From Desulfoferula mesophila (GTDB lineage Bacteria > Desulfobacterota > Desulfarculia > Desulfarculales > Desulfarculaceae), in assembly GCF_037076455.1 (NCBI RefSeq), contig NZ_AP028679.1:4293501-4357500 (forward strand): DNA of 64,000 nt, written 5' to 3'. The notes under the pieces are model-generated. The model was not told the origin of the DNA. It searched no databases and was given only the letters and a program-made list of their open reading frames with translations. Positions 17,580 to 27,529 of the stretch are shown in pieces. The translations under genes were made by a program, and so were the position numbers. The stretch's first letter is position 1; every line of letters starts with the position of its first letter.

Positions 17580-18428
17580 CTAGTACTGATAAAAACCCTT
17601 TCCCGTTTTTCGTCCTAGCCAGCCCTGGTCCACATATTTCTTGAGCAGGGGGCAGGGGCGATACTTGCTGTCGCCCAGCTCGGTGTGCAGCACCTGCATG
17701 ATGGCCAGGCAGGTGTCCAGGCCGATTAGGTCGGCCAGGGTCAGGGGGCCCATGGGATGGGCCATGCCCAGCTTCATGATCTGGTCGATGTCCTCGGGCT
17801 TGCCAACCCCCTCCATCACGCAGTAAACCGCCTCGTTGATCATGGGCATCAGGATGCGGTTGGCCACGAAGCCGGGGTAGTCGTTGGCCGGCACTGGAAT
17901 CTTGCCCATCTGCTGGGCCAGTTCCATCACCGTGGCAAAGGTCTCCTCGCTGGTGGCCAGGCCCTTGATCACCTCCACCAGCTTCATCATGGGCACCGGG
18001 TTCATGAAGTGCATGCCGATGACCAGCTCGGGCCGGCTGGTCACGCCCGCGATCTTGGTGATGCTGATGGAACTGGTGTTGCTGGCCAGGATCACTCCGG
18101 CCGGGCAGATGCCGTCCAACTGGCGGAAGATCTCCAGCTTGAGGTTCACGTTCTCGGTGGCCGCTTCCACCACGATGTCGGCCTGGGCCATGTCCTTCAG
18201 CTCGACCGTGGTCTTGATGCGCCCCAGGATGGCCTCCTGATCGGCGGCGCTGATCTTTTCCTTTTTCACCAGGCGGGCCAGGCTGCCGCTGATGGTGTTT
18301 AGGCCCTTTTGGCAGAACTCTTCCTTGATGTCGCTCATGATCACGTTCAGGCCGGCGGCGGACGCCACCTGGGCTATGCCGTTGCCCATCTGGCCGGAAC
18401 CGATGACGCCGATGGTCTTGATCCGCAT
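17580..18428 (-). CDS. 3-hydroxyacyl-CoA (3-hydroxybutyryl-CoA) dehydrogenase, copy 2
   Basis: A 282-residue enzyme with the same motifs as copy 1 at 4365-5213: [23 protein letters not shown] and [14 protein letters not shown]. The ATG at 18428 gives the family's usual start. It is the last gene of the long leftward array from 31990 and follows thiolase copy 2 by 29 bases, exactly as in copy 1. Codons are more GC-rich than in copy 1. No terminator is obvious before the next operon. Confidence 0.93.
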   Translation of the reverse strand: MRIKTIGVIGSGQMGNGIAQVASAAGLNVIMSDIKEEFCQKGLNTISGSLARLVKKEKISAADQEAILGRIKTTVELKDMAQADIVVEAATENVNLKLEIFRQLDGICPAGVILASNTSSISITKIAGVTSRPELVIGMHFMNPVPMMKLVEVIKGLATSEETFATVMELAQQMGKIPVPANDYPGFVANRILMPMINEAVYCVMEGVGKPEDIDQIMKLGMAHPMGPLTLADLIGLDTCLAIMQVLHTELGDSKYRPCPLLKKYVDQGWLGRKTGKGFYQY

Positions 18429-18457
18429 GCTGCTAACTCCTTGACTAATCTTGCGTG

Positions 18458-19636
18458 CTAAATATTCTCCACTATAAGGCTCACCGCCTCGCCGCCGCCC
18501 AGGCACAGGCTGGCCATGCCGTTGGCCGCGCCCACGTCTTTCATGGCGTAGATCAGCGTGGTCAACACCCGCGCTCCCGAGGCCCCGATGGGGTGGCCGA
18601 TGGACAGGGCGCCGCCGTAGATGTTGATGCGCTTGGGGTCCAGGCCCAGGGTGCGCTCCACCGCCAGCGAGCTGGAGGCAAAGGCCTCGTTGACCTCCAT
18701 CAGCTCGATGTCCTTGGGGTCGATGCCCTGCTTGGCCGCCACTTTGGGGATGGAATAGATGGGCGCCACCAACACGTACTTGGGGTCGATGCCCGCCGCG
18801 CCCTGGGCCCCCACCCGCACCATGGGGGTGATGCCCAACTCCCGGGCCTTGTCGGCCGCCATGACCACCACCGCCGCCGCCCCGTCGTTGAGGCTGGAGG
18901 CGTTGCCCGCGGTCACGCTGCCGTCCTTCTTAAACACCGCCTTGAGGCCGCCCAACTTGTCCAGGTTGGGGACCATGAGCCCCTCGTCGCGGGACACCAC
19001 CTTGGGATCGCCCTTGCGCTGCGGGATGCTGACCGGCATGATCTGGCTGTCAAAGCGGCCATCGTCCGCTGCTTTGAGGCTCTTGGTATAAGACTCGAAG
19101 GCGAACCGGTCCTGGTCGGCCCGGCCCACCCCGTATTTCTCGGCGCACAGCTCGGCGCTCATGCCCATGTGGAAGTCGTTGATGTGGTCCCACAGGCCGT
19201 CGTGCACCATGGAGTCAACGGCCACGGCGTCGCCCATGCGCATGCCGGTGCGGGCCTTGGGCAAAAGGTAAGGCGCATTGGACATGCTCTCCATGCCTCC
19301 GGCCACCACCACGTCCGCGTCGCCGCAGGCCACGGCCTGGGCGGCCAGCATCACCGCCTTGAGACCCGAACCGCAGACCTTGTTCACGGTGATGCAGCCC
19401 ACCTCGAAGGGCAGCCCCGCCTTGAGCGCCGCCTGGCGCGCCGGGTTTTGCCCCAGCCCGGCGGGCAGCACGCAGCCCATGATCACCTCGTCCACCTGCT
19501 CGCCCGGCAGGCCGGAGCGGGCCATGGCCTCGGTTATGATCGCCGCGCCCAACTCGGTGGCGCTAAGGCTGGACAGGCCGCCCAGAAAAGAGCCCACCGC
19601 CGTACGGCAGGCGCTTACTATAACTACTTCACGCAT
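18458..19636 (-). CDS. Acetyl-CoA acetyltransferase (thiolase), copy 2
   Basis: A 392-residue thiolase with the catalytic Cys in [11 protein letters not shown], His in [10 protein letters not shown] and Cys in CLGGGE, each at the same residue number as in copy 1. It probably ends the pathway encoded by the upstream genes by releasing acetyl-CoA. It is about 127 bases downstream of the acyl-CoA dehydrogenase. A long open frame on the opposite strand here (to 19696) is a codon-bias shadow. Confidence 0.95.
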   Translation of the reverse strand: MREVVIVSACRTAVGSFLGGLSSLSATELGAAIITEAMARSGLPGEQVDEVIMGCVLPAGLGQNPARQAALKAGLPFEVGCITVNKVCGSGLKAVMLAAQAVACGDADVVVAGGMESMSNAPYLLPKARTGMRMGDAVAVDSMVHDGLWDHINDFHMGMSAELCAEKYGVGRADQDRFAFESYTKSLKAADDGRFDSQIMPVSIPQRKGDPKVVSRDEGLMVPNLDKLGGLKAVFKKDGSVTAGNASSLNDGAAAVVVMAADKARELGITPMVRVGAQGAAGIDPKYVLVAPIYSIPKVAAKQGIDPKDIELMEVNEAFASSSLAVERTLGLDPKRINIYGGALSIGHPIGASGARVLTTLIYAMKDVGAANGMASLCLGGGEAVSLIVENI

Positions 19637-19763
19637 GATTTATTGCTTCACTTTCTTGTTAAATCAGGGTGCATAACAACCCTTGAAGAGTCCTAGCCAA
19701 GGGTCAGGCAAGGCGCAAGGTCAGTCCAGCGGTAGCTTTTGGTCCTTTACTGCTCATCGGGAT

Positions 19764-20930
19764 TCAGCGTTTGTTGGCCGTCCGGTATCCCAGGGCGTCA
19801 GTAGCGATGATCATCTTCTGCACGTTGGCCGAGCCTTCCAGGATTTGATAAAGCTTGGCCTCGCGCAATAGACGCTCCACCGGATATTCGCTGGAGTAGC
19901 CGTAGGCCCCAAGAATGCGTAGTGCTCCATCAGCCACACGAGAAGCAACGTCGCAGGTGTAGTACTTGGCCGTGCAGGTTTCCAGGGTGTTGTGGAGCAT
20001 GCCCTCATCCTTTTGCACCGCACAGCGATAGGTGAGCCAGCGGGCGGCCTCGGTCTCCACGATCATGCGGGCCAACTCCTCCTGGACCATCTGGAACTGT
20101 CCGATGGGCCGCCCGAACTGCTCCCGTTCCTGAGCGTATTTGGTGGCTTCTTCTATGAGCCCCTGGCACACCCCCAAGGCTCCGGCCGCGGCGGTGAGCC
20201 GGGTATTGTCCAGGCCCGCCATCACGCAGGGGAAGCCTTGGTTTTCCTTGCCGCCCAAAAGATTTTCGGCTGGTACTTCCACGTCATCGAAAAACAATTC
20301 GCCGGTGGGGCAGGCGTTCCAGCCCATCTTCTCGGCAGTGGGCCCGCTGGAGATGCCCGGCAGGTGCATGTCCACGATGAATCCGGACATGCCCTTGTAG
20401 GGCTTACTGGGATCGGTATAAGCGTAGACCACCCCCACGTCCGCCACCTGGGCGTAGGTGATCCAGTTTTTGGAGCCGTTGAGGATGTAGACATCGCCTT
20501 TTTTCACCGCAGTGGTCTTGAGCGATCCCACGTCCGAACCGGCGTTGGCCTCGGTGATGCCGATGCAGCCCAGGGTCTTGGCGCTGACCAGGTCGGAGAT
20601 GTATTTCTCTTTTTGTTCCGGGGTGCCGAACTGATAAATTTCGCGGGCAGTGCCCATGGTCTGCATGTTGAAGGCGGCCCGCAGGGAACCGCTGACCTTG
20701 GCTATTTCCTCGCAGATGACCGTGTGGGCCAAAAAGCCCATATCGTTACCGCCGTACTCCTCGGGAATGGGGCAGCCGAAGAAGCCCAGAGCGGCCATCT
20801 GGTCCACCAAGTCGCGCTGAAAAGTGTGGGACTTTTCATCTTCCGCCACCCGGGGGCGGACTTCCTTGTCCACAAACTTGCGGGCCACGTCTTGGACCGC
20901 CGCTATCTCTTCGCTGAATTTAAAATCCAT
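19764..20930 (-). CDS. Acyl-CoA dehydrogenase
   Basis: A 388-residue FAD enzyme that introduces the alpha,beta double bond into an acyl-CoA and passes electrons to an electron-transfer flavoprotein. FAD/substrate motifs GCIGITEANAGSDVGS and GRPIGQFQMVQEELA are present. The catalytic Glu365 is in ILEGSANVQKM, the position used by short-chain and most bacterial enzymes. It follows the carboxyltransferase by 25 bases. No etfAB genes are in the window. The natural acyl group cannot be told from the sequence. Confidence 0.93.
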   Translation of the reverse strand: MDFKFSEEIAAVQDVARKFVDKEVRPRVAEDEKSHTFQRDLVDQMAALGFFGCPIPEEYGGNDMGFLAHTVICEEIAKVSGSLRAAFNMQTMGTAREIYQFGTPEQKEKYISDLVSAKTLGCIGITEANAGSDVGSLKTTAVKKGDVYILNGSKNWITYAQVADVGVVYAYTDPSKPYKGMSGFIVDMHLPGISSGPTAEKMGWNACPTGELFFDDVEVPAENLLGGKENQGFPCVMAGLDNTRLTAAAGALGVCQGLIEEATKYAQEREQFGRPIGQFQMVQEELARMIVETEAARWLTYRCAVQKDEGMLHNTLETCTAKYYTCDVASRVADGALRILGAYGYSSEYPVERLLREAKLYQILEGSANVQKMIIATDALGYRTANKR

Positions 20931-20955
20931 TGCGTCTTCTCCTTGCAGCCAATAC

Positions 20956-22491
20956 TTATAGCGGTATGTTGCCGTGCTTCTTGGCGGGCACGAGCTTCTT
21001 CTTGTTAACCAAGAGCTCCAGCGCCTTGATCAGGGTGGGCCGCGTGTCGCTCGGGCGGATGATATCGTTTATGTGCCTGAGGGACGCCGCCCGTATGGGG
21101 TTTACGTAGTTTTGGTAGTAGTAGTCCAGCAGTTCTTGGGCTTCGGCGGGATCCTTGGCCTGCGCAATCTCTTTACGAAAGATCACGCTGGCCGCGGTCT
21201 TGGGAGCCACGCTGGATATCTCGGCGCCGGGCCAGGCGTAGACCAGGTCGGCCCCGATGTACTGGCTGCCCATGGCGATGTAGGAGCCGGCGTAGGCCTT
21301 GCGCACGATTACCGTGATTACCGGCACCGTGGCCTCGGCATAGGCATGCAGCAATTTGGCCCCCCGGTAGATCATGCCCCCCCGCTCCATCTCCCGGCCT
21401 ATCAGATAGGCCGGCGAGTCCTGGAAGGTGATCACCGGGATGTTGAAGGCGTCGCAGAAGCGCACGAAGCGGGCGCCCTTTTCCGCCGCCTTGATGTCTA
21501 TGACCCCACCCAACACTTTGGGCTGGTTGGCCATGATCCCCACGGAGCGGCCGTTGAGGCGGGCAAAGCCGGTGATCATGTTAGCGGCGTACAAGGGCTT
21601 GGTTTCCAAGAAGTCGCCCTGGTCCACCACAGCGTTGATGACCTTGTGCATGTCAAAAGGCATAAAGGACATCTGCGGGGCCACCTTGTCCAGTGAGGCC
21701 TCGGCCCGCTCCGGGTCGTCGGTGCAATCCAGCTTGGGTGTCGGGCTCTGCCAGCTTTGGGGCAAGAAGTCCAGCAGGCGGCGGGCCTGGGCCAGGATCT
21801 CCTCCTCGCTCTCCTCCATGATGTCCACTAGGCCGCTCACCCGGGAGTGCATGGGTGCGCCGCCCAGTTCCTCGTCGCTAATGGCTTGGCCGGTCTGAGC
21901 TTGCACAAAGGCGGGGCCAGCGATGTAGGTGCAACTGGACTTGGTGGTAAGGATGAAGTCGGTAAGTCCGGGGGAGTAGGCCTGGCCGCCGGCTACGATC
22001 CCTAGGATGATTGATATCTGAGGTACCACCCCAGAGTAGAGAGTGTTGCGTCGGAACAGGTGGCCGAACATCCCCTCCGGGCCCAGGGTCTCGTGCAGGC
22101 GAAGCCCACCCGAATGGCAGATGCCGATGATAGGTACCTGTGCCTCGGCGGCCAGGTCCATCAGGGCGCATATTTTCTTGCCGTGCATCTCGCCGTAGGT
22201 CCCACCAAGGGCGGCGAAGTCCTGAGCGTAGACGCACACCTTGCGGCCGCTGATTTCGCCAAAGCCGGTGATTACCCCGTCAGCCGGGATCTCCCGCCGG
22301 TCCATGCCGAAATCGGAATATTGATGCCGCGCAAAGACATCCAGTTCGGCAAAGGATCCAGCATCCAGTAATTTGTCTAGCCTTTCCCGGGGGGTAAACA
22401 TGTCTTTGTCGTAGAAAAGCTTTTGAGCTACTTCCGGAGAAGTGGAGTTTATCAACGTTTGTTTTTGTTGCAGCAGGGGATGTTCATCCAT
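20956..22491 (-). CDS. Acyl-CoA carboxyltransferase beta subunit (PccB/MmdA type)
   Basis: A 511-residue biotin-dependent carboxyltransferase made of two crotonase-like domains. It shows the oxyanion glycine pairs GGTYGEMHGKKI and KAYAGSYIAMGSQY and the typical end KKHGNIPL. It ends the family at normal length and resembles propionyl-CoA carboxylase beta or methylmalonyl-CoA decarboxylase alpha. It transfers CO2 between biotin and an acyl-CoA. The biotin carboxylase, biotin carrier and membrane decarboxylase subunits are not in the window, so its direction cannot be decided. It is the second gene after the CoA transferase. Confidence 0.9.
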   Translation of the reverse strand: MDEHPLLQQKQTLINSTSPEVAQKLFYDKDMFTPRERLDKLLDAGSFAELDVFARHQYSDFGMDRREIPADGVITGFGEISGRKVCVYAQDFAALGGTYGEMHGKKICALMDLAAEAQVPIIGICHSGGLRLHETLGPEGMFGHLFRRNTLYSGVVPQISIILGIVAGGQAYSPGLTDFILTTKSSCTYIAGPAFVQAQTGQAISDEELGGAPMHSRVSGLVDIMEESEEEILAQARRLLDFLPQSWQSPTPKLDCTDDPERAEASLDKVAPQMSFMPFDMHKVINAVVDQGDFLETKPLYAANMITGFARLNGRSVGIMANQPKVLGGVIDIKAAEKGARFVRFCDAFNIPVITFQDSPAYLIGREMERGGMIYRGAKLLHAYAEATVPVITVIVRKAYAGSYIAMGSQYIGADLVYAWPGAEISSVAPKTAASVIFRKEIAQAKDPAEAQELLDYYYQNYVNPIRAASLRHINDIIRPSDTRPTLIKALELLVNKKKLVPAKKHGNIPL

Positions 22492-22580
22492 TTTTAGCCT
22501 TCCGCATGTTGTATTAATTAATGACGGGCCCTTCCTAAGCTATGCAGACCCCGCGTCAGATAAATCGATTTTGCCTTTAG

Positions 22581-23747
22581 TCAGGGGCCGATTCCTAGGG
22601 TTCCCTCGGCCACCAGCTTCTCGATATTTTCCGGGCTCATACCTAGGCCTAGCAGGACCTCCCGGCTGTGCTGGCCTAGCCGAGGGGAGGGGCCTTCCGG
22701 TAACGGGGGCGAGGCGGAAAGCTTGAAGGGCGAGTTGAGGAATTCGCGGCCCTGGTCGTCTTTGGAGAGCATGCCCCGCGCTGCCACTAAAGGCCTCTGG
22801 ACCGCCTCTTCCAGGGAGAGGACCGGCTCACAGCACACGTCATGATTTTTAAAAAACTTTTCCCACTGCTCACAAGTGCGCGAGGCGAAGATGGCTTGTA
22901 CCTCGTCGATCACATCTGCTCCGCCGAACTGGCCCGCCTCCAGATCGGGTCGCTCCAGCGCTTGGCAGAAGCCTTGCCAAAACTTGGGCTCCAGCGCCCC
23001 CAAAGACATGAACCCGTCATCACTGGTGCGGTAGACGTTGTAGCAGGGGTAGCGCCCGTTGAGGGTCATGCCTCGGGGCGCGGGCTCATCGGCCCCGGCC
23101 TGCACCCGAGCCAGAAGTTTGGTGGCCATGGAAAGGGCTCCATCGAACATGGCCACGTCCACCAACTGTCCCTGACCCGTGCGCTGCCGCTGCACCACCG
23201 CAGCCATCAGCCCGGACAGGGCCATGAGGCTGCCCCCGGCCACGTCGGCGATCTGCACCCCGGCGATAGCCAGTTCGTCCTCCCGGCTGCCGCCCATGGC
23301 CAAGACCCCGCATAGGGCCAGGTAGTTGACGTCGTGCCCGGCGCGCAGGCGATAGGGACCACTTTGTCCGTAACCGGATATGGACACCTGAATCAGGCGG
23401 GGTTGGCGGGCGCTCAACTCCGGCCAGCCCAGCCCCAGTTTGTTCATGGTCCCCGGTCTGAAGCCTTCCACCACCACGTCGTAGTCATCCAGCATGCGCA
23501 GGAATATTTCCCTGCCCGCCACGTGCTTCAGGTTCAAGGCCAGGCTTTTTTTGTTGCGGTTCACCGAATCAAAGGAAAGGCGAGCCGCCTCGGGAGAGGC
23601 CCCCATGCTGCGGCCGAAGTCGCCGCCCTGGGGGTTCTCTACCTTAAGCACCTCGGCCCCCAGCGAGGCCAACAACCAAGTCATATAAGGACCCGGCAGG
23701 TTCATGCTCAAATCCAATACCTTTAGCCCTTGTAAGGCTCGTTCCAT
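22581..23747 (-). CDS. Class III CoA transferase (CaiB/BaiF family)
   Basis: A 388-residue enzyme beginning MERALQGLKVLDLSMNLPGP, the classic N-terminus of the family. Other signs are VLKVENPQGGD, GFRPGTMNKLGLG, SISGYGQSGPY and the catalytic Asp202 in VDVAMFDGALS. It moves CoA between carboxylic acids through an aspartyl-CoA thioester. The in-frame extension up to 23906 is unlikely because it is not conserved in type and the ATG at 23747 gives the standard start. It could activate the imported acid or recycle CoA from an end product. Confidence 0.92.
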   Translation of the reverse strand: MERALQGLKVLDLSMNLPGPYMTWLLASLGAEVLKVENPQGGDFGRSMGASPEAARLSFDSVNRNKKSLALNLKHVAGREIFLRMLDDYDVVVEGFRPGTMNKLGLGWPELSARQPRLIQVSISGYGQSGPYRLRAGHDVNYLALCGVLAMGGSREDELAIAGVQIADVAGGSLMALSGLMAAVVQRQRTGQGQLVDVAMFDGALSMATKLLARVQAGADEPAPRGMTLNGRYPCYNVYRTSDDGFMSLGALEPKFWQGFCQALERPDLEAGQFGGADVIDEVQAIFASRTCEQWEKFFKNHDVCCEPVLSLEEAVQRPLVAARGMLSKDDQGREFLNSPFKLSASPPLPEGPSPRLGQHSREVLLGLGMSPENIEKLVAEGTLGIGP

Positions 23748-24029
23748 TTCCGACTCCCTAGACGATCCGAGCCCTCGGAATGAATGGGCGGCTGGGAATG
23801 GCCCCGGCCCTTCCTGAGCCGGTCCATGCCAAGCTCCGGTTAATGGTGAGTAGCCAGCAAGTGCAGATCGAAGAAGCTGTCTGAATCCGACAGGCGCGTT
23901 CTGCACTCGCGTGGAGTCAACATGCCCCTGTCGGAAAACTAGTCCTTGACCCGCGCTTCACCAGCGCTCAGCCTTATCTGTGCTTTCCTGGCGCACAGTT
24001 CTTGAATCATGTCCATGATTTTTCAGGTC

Positions 24030-24698
24030 TCACATCTTAGCGAACTTCTTGAGGGCCTCACTGAAGGAAAGTCCCTTCTTCACCTCCTCGATAGCCATGC
24101 GGTCCTGCCGTTCAAACTCCCGGGCGATCTTAAGCACCTCGGCGGCGACGCCGGCCGGCACGCAGACAATGCCGGTGCCGTCGGCCACGATGACATCGCC
24201 GGGCGACACCATTACTCCGTCAATCTTAACCACCGTGTTCATAGCCGTTATCTTCACCCGGCCCTTGCCCGAAATGGGTAGCACATGGCGAGAGAAAACC
24301 GGGAAACCGAACTCCACGATCTCTTCCAAATCGCGCACCCCACCATCCACCACTAGTCCACTCACCCCCCGGTTCTTGGCCGCGAAGGAGGCGATGCCGC
24401 CCCAGGTTGAAACCTGGTGCCCTGCGTTGTCTATGACCACCACGTCTCCGGCCTCGGTAGTATCTATAACCTGCCCTAATTTGAAATCAGCGTTGGTGTA
24501 AGTACCCAAAACACCTGTGACTTCCTTGACCGTCAGCGCGCTGCCCACGCAGGAAAAGCCATGGTGCACGGGTTTGATATTGGGGATAACCCCCTGAATC
24601 TTCATGTCGTCTAGCACATTGCCGATGGTGCTGGTGCATAGGCCTTTAAATCCTTCGACTATCTCCTGCGGCAGCCGTTGGATGGTTCCTACCTCCAT
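24030..24698 (-). CDS. RraA/HMG-aldolase-like protein
   Basis: A 222-residue protein of the RraA/DlpA fold. The central stretch WGGIASFAAKNRGVSGLVVD leads to DGGVRDLEEI, which contains the Arg-Asp pair that binds substrate and divalent metal in 4-hydroxy-4-methyl-2-oxoglutarate (HMG) aldolases; VIDNAGHQ and PGDVIVADGTGIVCVP also fit. Catalytically competent members split 4-hydroxy-2-oxo acids to pyruvate and decarboxylate oxaloacetate. It directly follows the ferredoxin-oxidoreductase genes, so a retro-aldol or decarboxylation step producing a 2-oxo acid is a plausible role. Confidence 0.82.
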   Translation of the reverse strand: MEVGTIQRLPQEIVEGFKGLCTSTIGNVLDDMKIQGVIPNIKPVHHGFSCVGSALTVKEVTGVLGTYTNADFKLGQVIDTTEAGDVVVIDNAGHQVSTWGGIASFAAKNRGVSGLVVDGGVRDLEEIVEFGFPVFSRHVLPISGKGRVKITAMNTVVKIDGVMVSPGDVIVADGTGIVCVPAGVAAEVLKIAREFERQDRMAIEEVKKGLSFSEALKKFAKM

Positions 24699-24725
24699 TG
24701 CTTGAACTCCTTATCCAGGAAGTGG

Positions 24726-25295
24726 TTAGTTGGTCCAGTTTTGGTCCAACTCTTGGGCAGCCTTGAATCCGGCAGCCAGAGCCTTGCGGTTCTTGTCCAT
24801 GGTTCCGGCGGGTACTCTCTTTTCCAGCGCCTTTTCCATCGCCTCCAGCGACACAACCTTCGTGAGCCCCACCAAGGCGCCCAGGGCCACGATGTTGCTA
24901 ACAACCTCGCCACCGGTAGCCTTGGCAATCTCAGTGAGGGGTAGGCCGATAATCTTTGCGGGAGAATCGATCTTTTGAGTGGCCAGCGAAGTGTTATAAA
25001 GAAGAATTCCCTTGGAGTTAACTTTGCCCTGGTACTTTTCAAGGGACTGCCTGTTCATGGCCAAAAGGATGTCGGGCAGCACTACCTCGGGATATACGAT
25101 TTCTTGTTCACTAATGATGACCTCAGCCCGACTGGCCCCGCCGCGGGCTTCCACTCCATAAGACTGGTTTTGCACCACGTGCTTCCCCTCATAGATTCCT
25201 GCTGCCTCGGCCAGGATGATCGCTCCTAGAACGATGCCTTGGCCCCCGGCCCCACTAAGACGAATTTCAATCTGCTCTGCCATCTTGTCGTCCAC
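24726..25295 (-). CDS. 2-oxoacid:ferredoxin oxidoreductase, gamma subunit
   Basis: A 189-residue subunit with the family opening IRLSGAGGQGIVLGAIILAE and later ARGGASRAEVIIS. In this enzyme class it completes the CoA-binding and active-site surface. A GTG at 25295 has AAGGAAG about 6 bases upstream; the ATG four codons later is farther from a ribosome-binding site. It follows the beta subunit by 34 bases. Confidence 0.92.
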   Translation of the reverse strand: MDDKMAEQIEIRLSGAGGQGIVLGAIILAEAAGIYEGKHVVQNQSYGVEARGGASRAEVIISEQEIVYPEVVLPDILLAMNRQSLEKYQGKVNSKGILLYNTSLATQKIDSPAKIIGLPLTEIAKATGGEVVSNIVALGALVGLTKVVSLEAMEKALEKRVPAGTMDKNRKALAAGFKAAQELDQNWTN

Positions 25296-25329
25296 ATTTC
25301 TTCCTTAGATAAGGCCTTGTGGTTTTCCG

Positions 25330-26163
25330 TCACTTGGCATGAATTCGTTTGATCAGTTCCTGGTACTCAGCGACGCACTCTGTGCGATGTTCTTCCACGA
25401 AGACCCCGGTCACCACCTTTCCCTCTAGTTCCTCGGGGCTCATCTCCTTCGCCTTGGCTGCTGAAACGGAGTTGTCTTTGAGCCAATGCAGCATCTGTAC
25501 CGGGCTGCCCATCTTCTTGCGTCGGCCGAAATAGGTGGGGCAGATGCTTTCCACCTCCACCAGAGAGAAGCCCGGGTGGGCTATGGCCCGGCCAATCAGG
25601 CTGGCCAACTGAGCTACGTGATATACGGTGGTGCGGGCCACGAAGGTGCCGCCGGCCGCGGCCACCAGCCGGCATATGTCAAAGGGATGGTCGGTCAACC
25701 CGAAGGGAGCGGTAGCCGCCTTGGTCCCTATGGGGGTTGTGGGTGAATACTGGCCACCTGTCATTCCGTAGATGTGATTGTTCATGATGATGGCGGTGAT
25801 GTTAATGTTACGTCGGGCGGCGTGGATCAGGTGGTTGCCTCCGATGGCCGAGGAGTCACCATCACCCATCAGCAGAATGGGATGCAGATCAGGACGGGCC
25901 AGTTTGAGCCCGGTGGCATACGATGGGCAGCGACCATGCAGAGCGTGTATATCGCTCATGCGAATGTAGGTGCCCGCGCCGCCATAGCAGCCGATTCCGG
26001 TGACTAGGACGAATTTTTCCCGAGGGATGTCCGAAGCGCTCACCGCGCGGACTAGGCCGCCCATGGTGGTACCGATACCGCAACCTGGGCACCAGGTGGA
26101 AGGTAGAGTGGCTTCATTGAGATATTCCGCCATCAGATTTTGCAGAGGCTCTATCTTGGCCAT
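25330..26163 (-). CDS. 2-oxoacid:ferredoxin oxidoreductase, beta (TPP-binding) subunit
   Basis: A 277-residue subunit carrying the thiamine diphosphate site. The TPP motif starts at MGDGDSSAIGGNHLIHAARR and continues to NNHIYGMTGGQYSPTTPIG. CPGCGIGT near residue 22 is typical of the KorB/VorB type. It decarboxylates a 2-oxo acid to an acyl-CoA. The start codon abuts the stop of the alpha gene, showing tight coupling. Confidence 0.94.
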   Translation of the reverse strand: MAKIEPLQNLMAEYLNEATLPSTWCPGCGIGTTMGGLVRAVSASDIPREKFVLVTGIGCYGGAGTYIRMSDIHALHGRCPSYATGLKLARPDLHPILLMGDGDSSAIGGNHLIHAARRNINITAIIMNNHIYGMTGGQYSPTTPIGTKAATAPFGLTDHPFDICRLVAAAGGTFVARTTVYHVAQLASLIGRAIAHPGFSLVEVESICPTYFGRRKKMGSPVQMLHWLKDNSVSAAKAKEMSPEELEGKVVTGVFVEEHRTECVAEYQELIKRIHAK

Positions 26164-27300
26164 TTATTTTGCCTCCTCTATCGCCGCCAAAATCTGGTCG
26201 GGAGTGAGCAGCCCTCCGTCCACCCGGTTTACCTGATGCAAGACGTTCTTTTCGCCCAGGCAGCGTTCTACCTCACCTGCCAGTTGCCCCAGGTTTAGCT
26301 CCGGCACCAGGAAAGTCTTGGTCCGCTTGGCTAGGGACCGCACATGCTCGTAAGGGAAGGGCCAAACCGTAAGCAGTTTTAGTAGACCTGCCTTGATACC
26401 GGCTTGGCGAGCTCGGTTCACCGCGGCCTTGCTGGGCCGGGCCGTGGAGCCGTGGGCCACCACCACCATATCGGCATCATCGAGGAGATAAGATTCTATG
26501 AGAAGGATGTCGTTCAGGTGCATTAGCAGCTTGTTGTTTAGGCGGTGCACCAAAGCATCGGTTATGGCGTAGTCAGTCCAGGCGGCGAATCCCTTCTTGT
26601 TATGTATAAAGCTGGTGAAGTGGGATTCATAGGCCGTTCCGAGATCGGCCATCGGTGGCACGCCGTCGGGCGCTTCGGTGTCGTAGCTTAGGTAGTCCTT
26701 TGGGTCTACCTTTGGGCGGGGGCGCTCAACCAACTCCAGCGATTCCGGCAAAGTTACCTTCTCGCGCATGTGACCGATGGAGGCATCGGAGAGGATCATC
26801 ACTGGCACACGGAATCTCTCAGATAGGTTCACCGCTTTTACGGTGAGGTCAAAACACTCCTGCACCGAGGAAGGGGCCAGGGCGATCATGTGGACCCCAC
26901 CGTGTGTACCCCAGCGCGCCTGCATCACGTCGCCTTGGGCCGGCTGAATGTTGCCAATGCCGGGGCCACCGCGCTGCACGTTCACGATCACCAGGGGTAC
27001 CTCCATTATGGCCGCGCACCCTATGCCCTCCTGTTTGAGGGAGATGCCCGGACCGCTGGAAGCGGTCATTGCTTTAACGCCGCCCATGGAGGCGCCTGTA
27101 GCTGCAGTAACGCTACCGATCTCGTCCTCCATTTGAATGAAACACCCGCCCTCTTGGGGTAGGCGTAAAGACATGTGCTCGGCAATCTCCGAAGCTGGGG
27201 TAATGGGATAGCCCGCGAAAAAACGTACCCCTGCCATGATGGCACCTTCCACGCAGGCCTCATTCCCTAAAAGGAGGACCTCTTTACTCTGGCCTTTCAT
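26164..27300 (-). CDS. 2-oxoacid:ferredoxin oxidoreductase, alpha subunit
   Basis: A 378-residue subunit starting MKGQSKEVLLLGNEACVEGA with the family signature FAGYPITPASEIAEHM and TASSGPGISLKQEGIG. It pairs with the TPP subunit to bind the 2-oxo acid. The ATG at 27300 gives the standard start, two bases after the ferredoxin gene's stop. The set (delta, alpha, beta, gamma as separate genes) has the layout of 2-oxoglutarate or branched-chain 2-oxoacid ferredoxin oxidoreductases; the sequence does not separate these substrates by eye. Confidence 0.93.
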   Translation of the reverse strand: MKGQSKEVLLLGNEACVEGAIMAGVRFFAGYPITPASEIAEHMSLRLPQEGGCFIQMEDEIGSVTAATGASMGGVKAMTASSGPGISLKQEGIGCAAIMEVPLVIVNVQRGGPGIGNIQPAQGDVMQARWGTHGGVHMIALAPSSVQECFDLTVKAVNLSERFRVPVMILSDASIGHMREKVTLPESLELVERPRPKVDPKDYLSYDTEAPDGVPPMADLGTAYESHFTSFIHNKKGFAAWTDYAITDALVHRLNNKLLMHLNDILLIESYLLDDADMVVVAHGSTARPSKAAVNRARQAGIKAGLLKLLTVWPFPYEHVRSLAKRTKTFLVPELNLGQLAGEVERCLGEKNVLHQVNRVDGGLLTPDQILAAIEEAK

Positions 27301-27302
27301 AA

Positions 27303-27521
27303 TCAGGCTATCTCCTGTACAAAGATGGCGAAGTCGGGGCATCGCATCTCGCACTGCCGGCATAAGTTGCACTTCTCCGGCTGAACGGCTTCCACTACCG
27401 AATCAGCACTCCAGGCAAAAACGCCCTGGGGACAAAACTCCAGACATATGCCGCAATTCTTGCAACGCTTTGGATGTATAAGGACCGAAGCGCCCTTTTT
27501 GGTCTGTTGTTGCTGGCTCAT
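27303..27521 (-). CDS. 2-oxoacid:ferredoxin oxidoreductase, delta (ferredoxin-like) subunit
   Basis: A 72-residue protein with two 4Fe-4S sites, CKNCGICLEFCP and CNLCRQCEMRCP. It carries electrons from the TPP site to ferredoxin. It is the first subunit gene, 8 bases after the LarA-like gene. Confidence 0.93.
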   Translation of the reverse strand: MSQQQQTKKGASVLIHPKRCKNCGICLEFCPQGVFAWSADSVVEAVQPEKCNLCRQCEMRCPDFAIFVQEIA

Positions 27522-27529
27522 TGTTCACC

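Noticed and set aside
18455-19696. 413-codon open frame opposite thiolase copy 2
   Set aside because: His/Gly/Gln-rich product with no motif; it is the antisense shadow of a GC-rich thiolase gene whose catalytic residues are intact.
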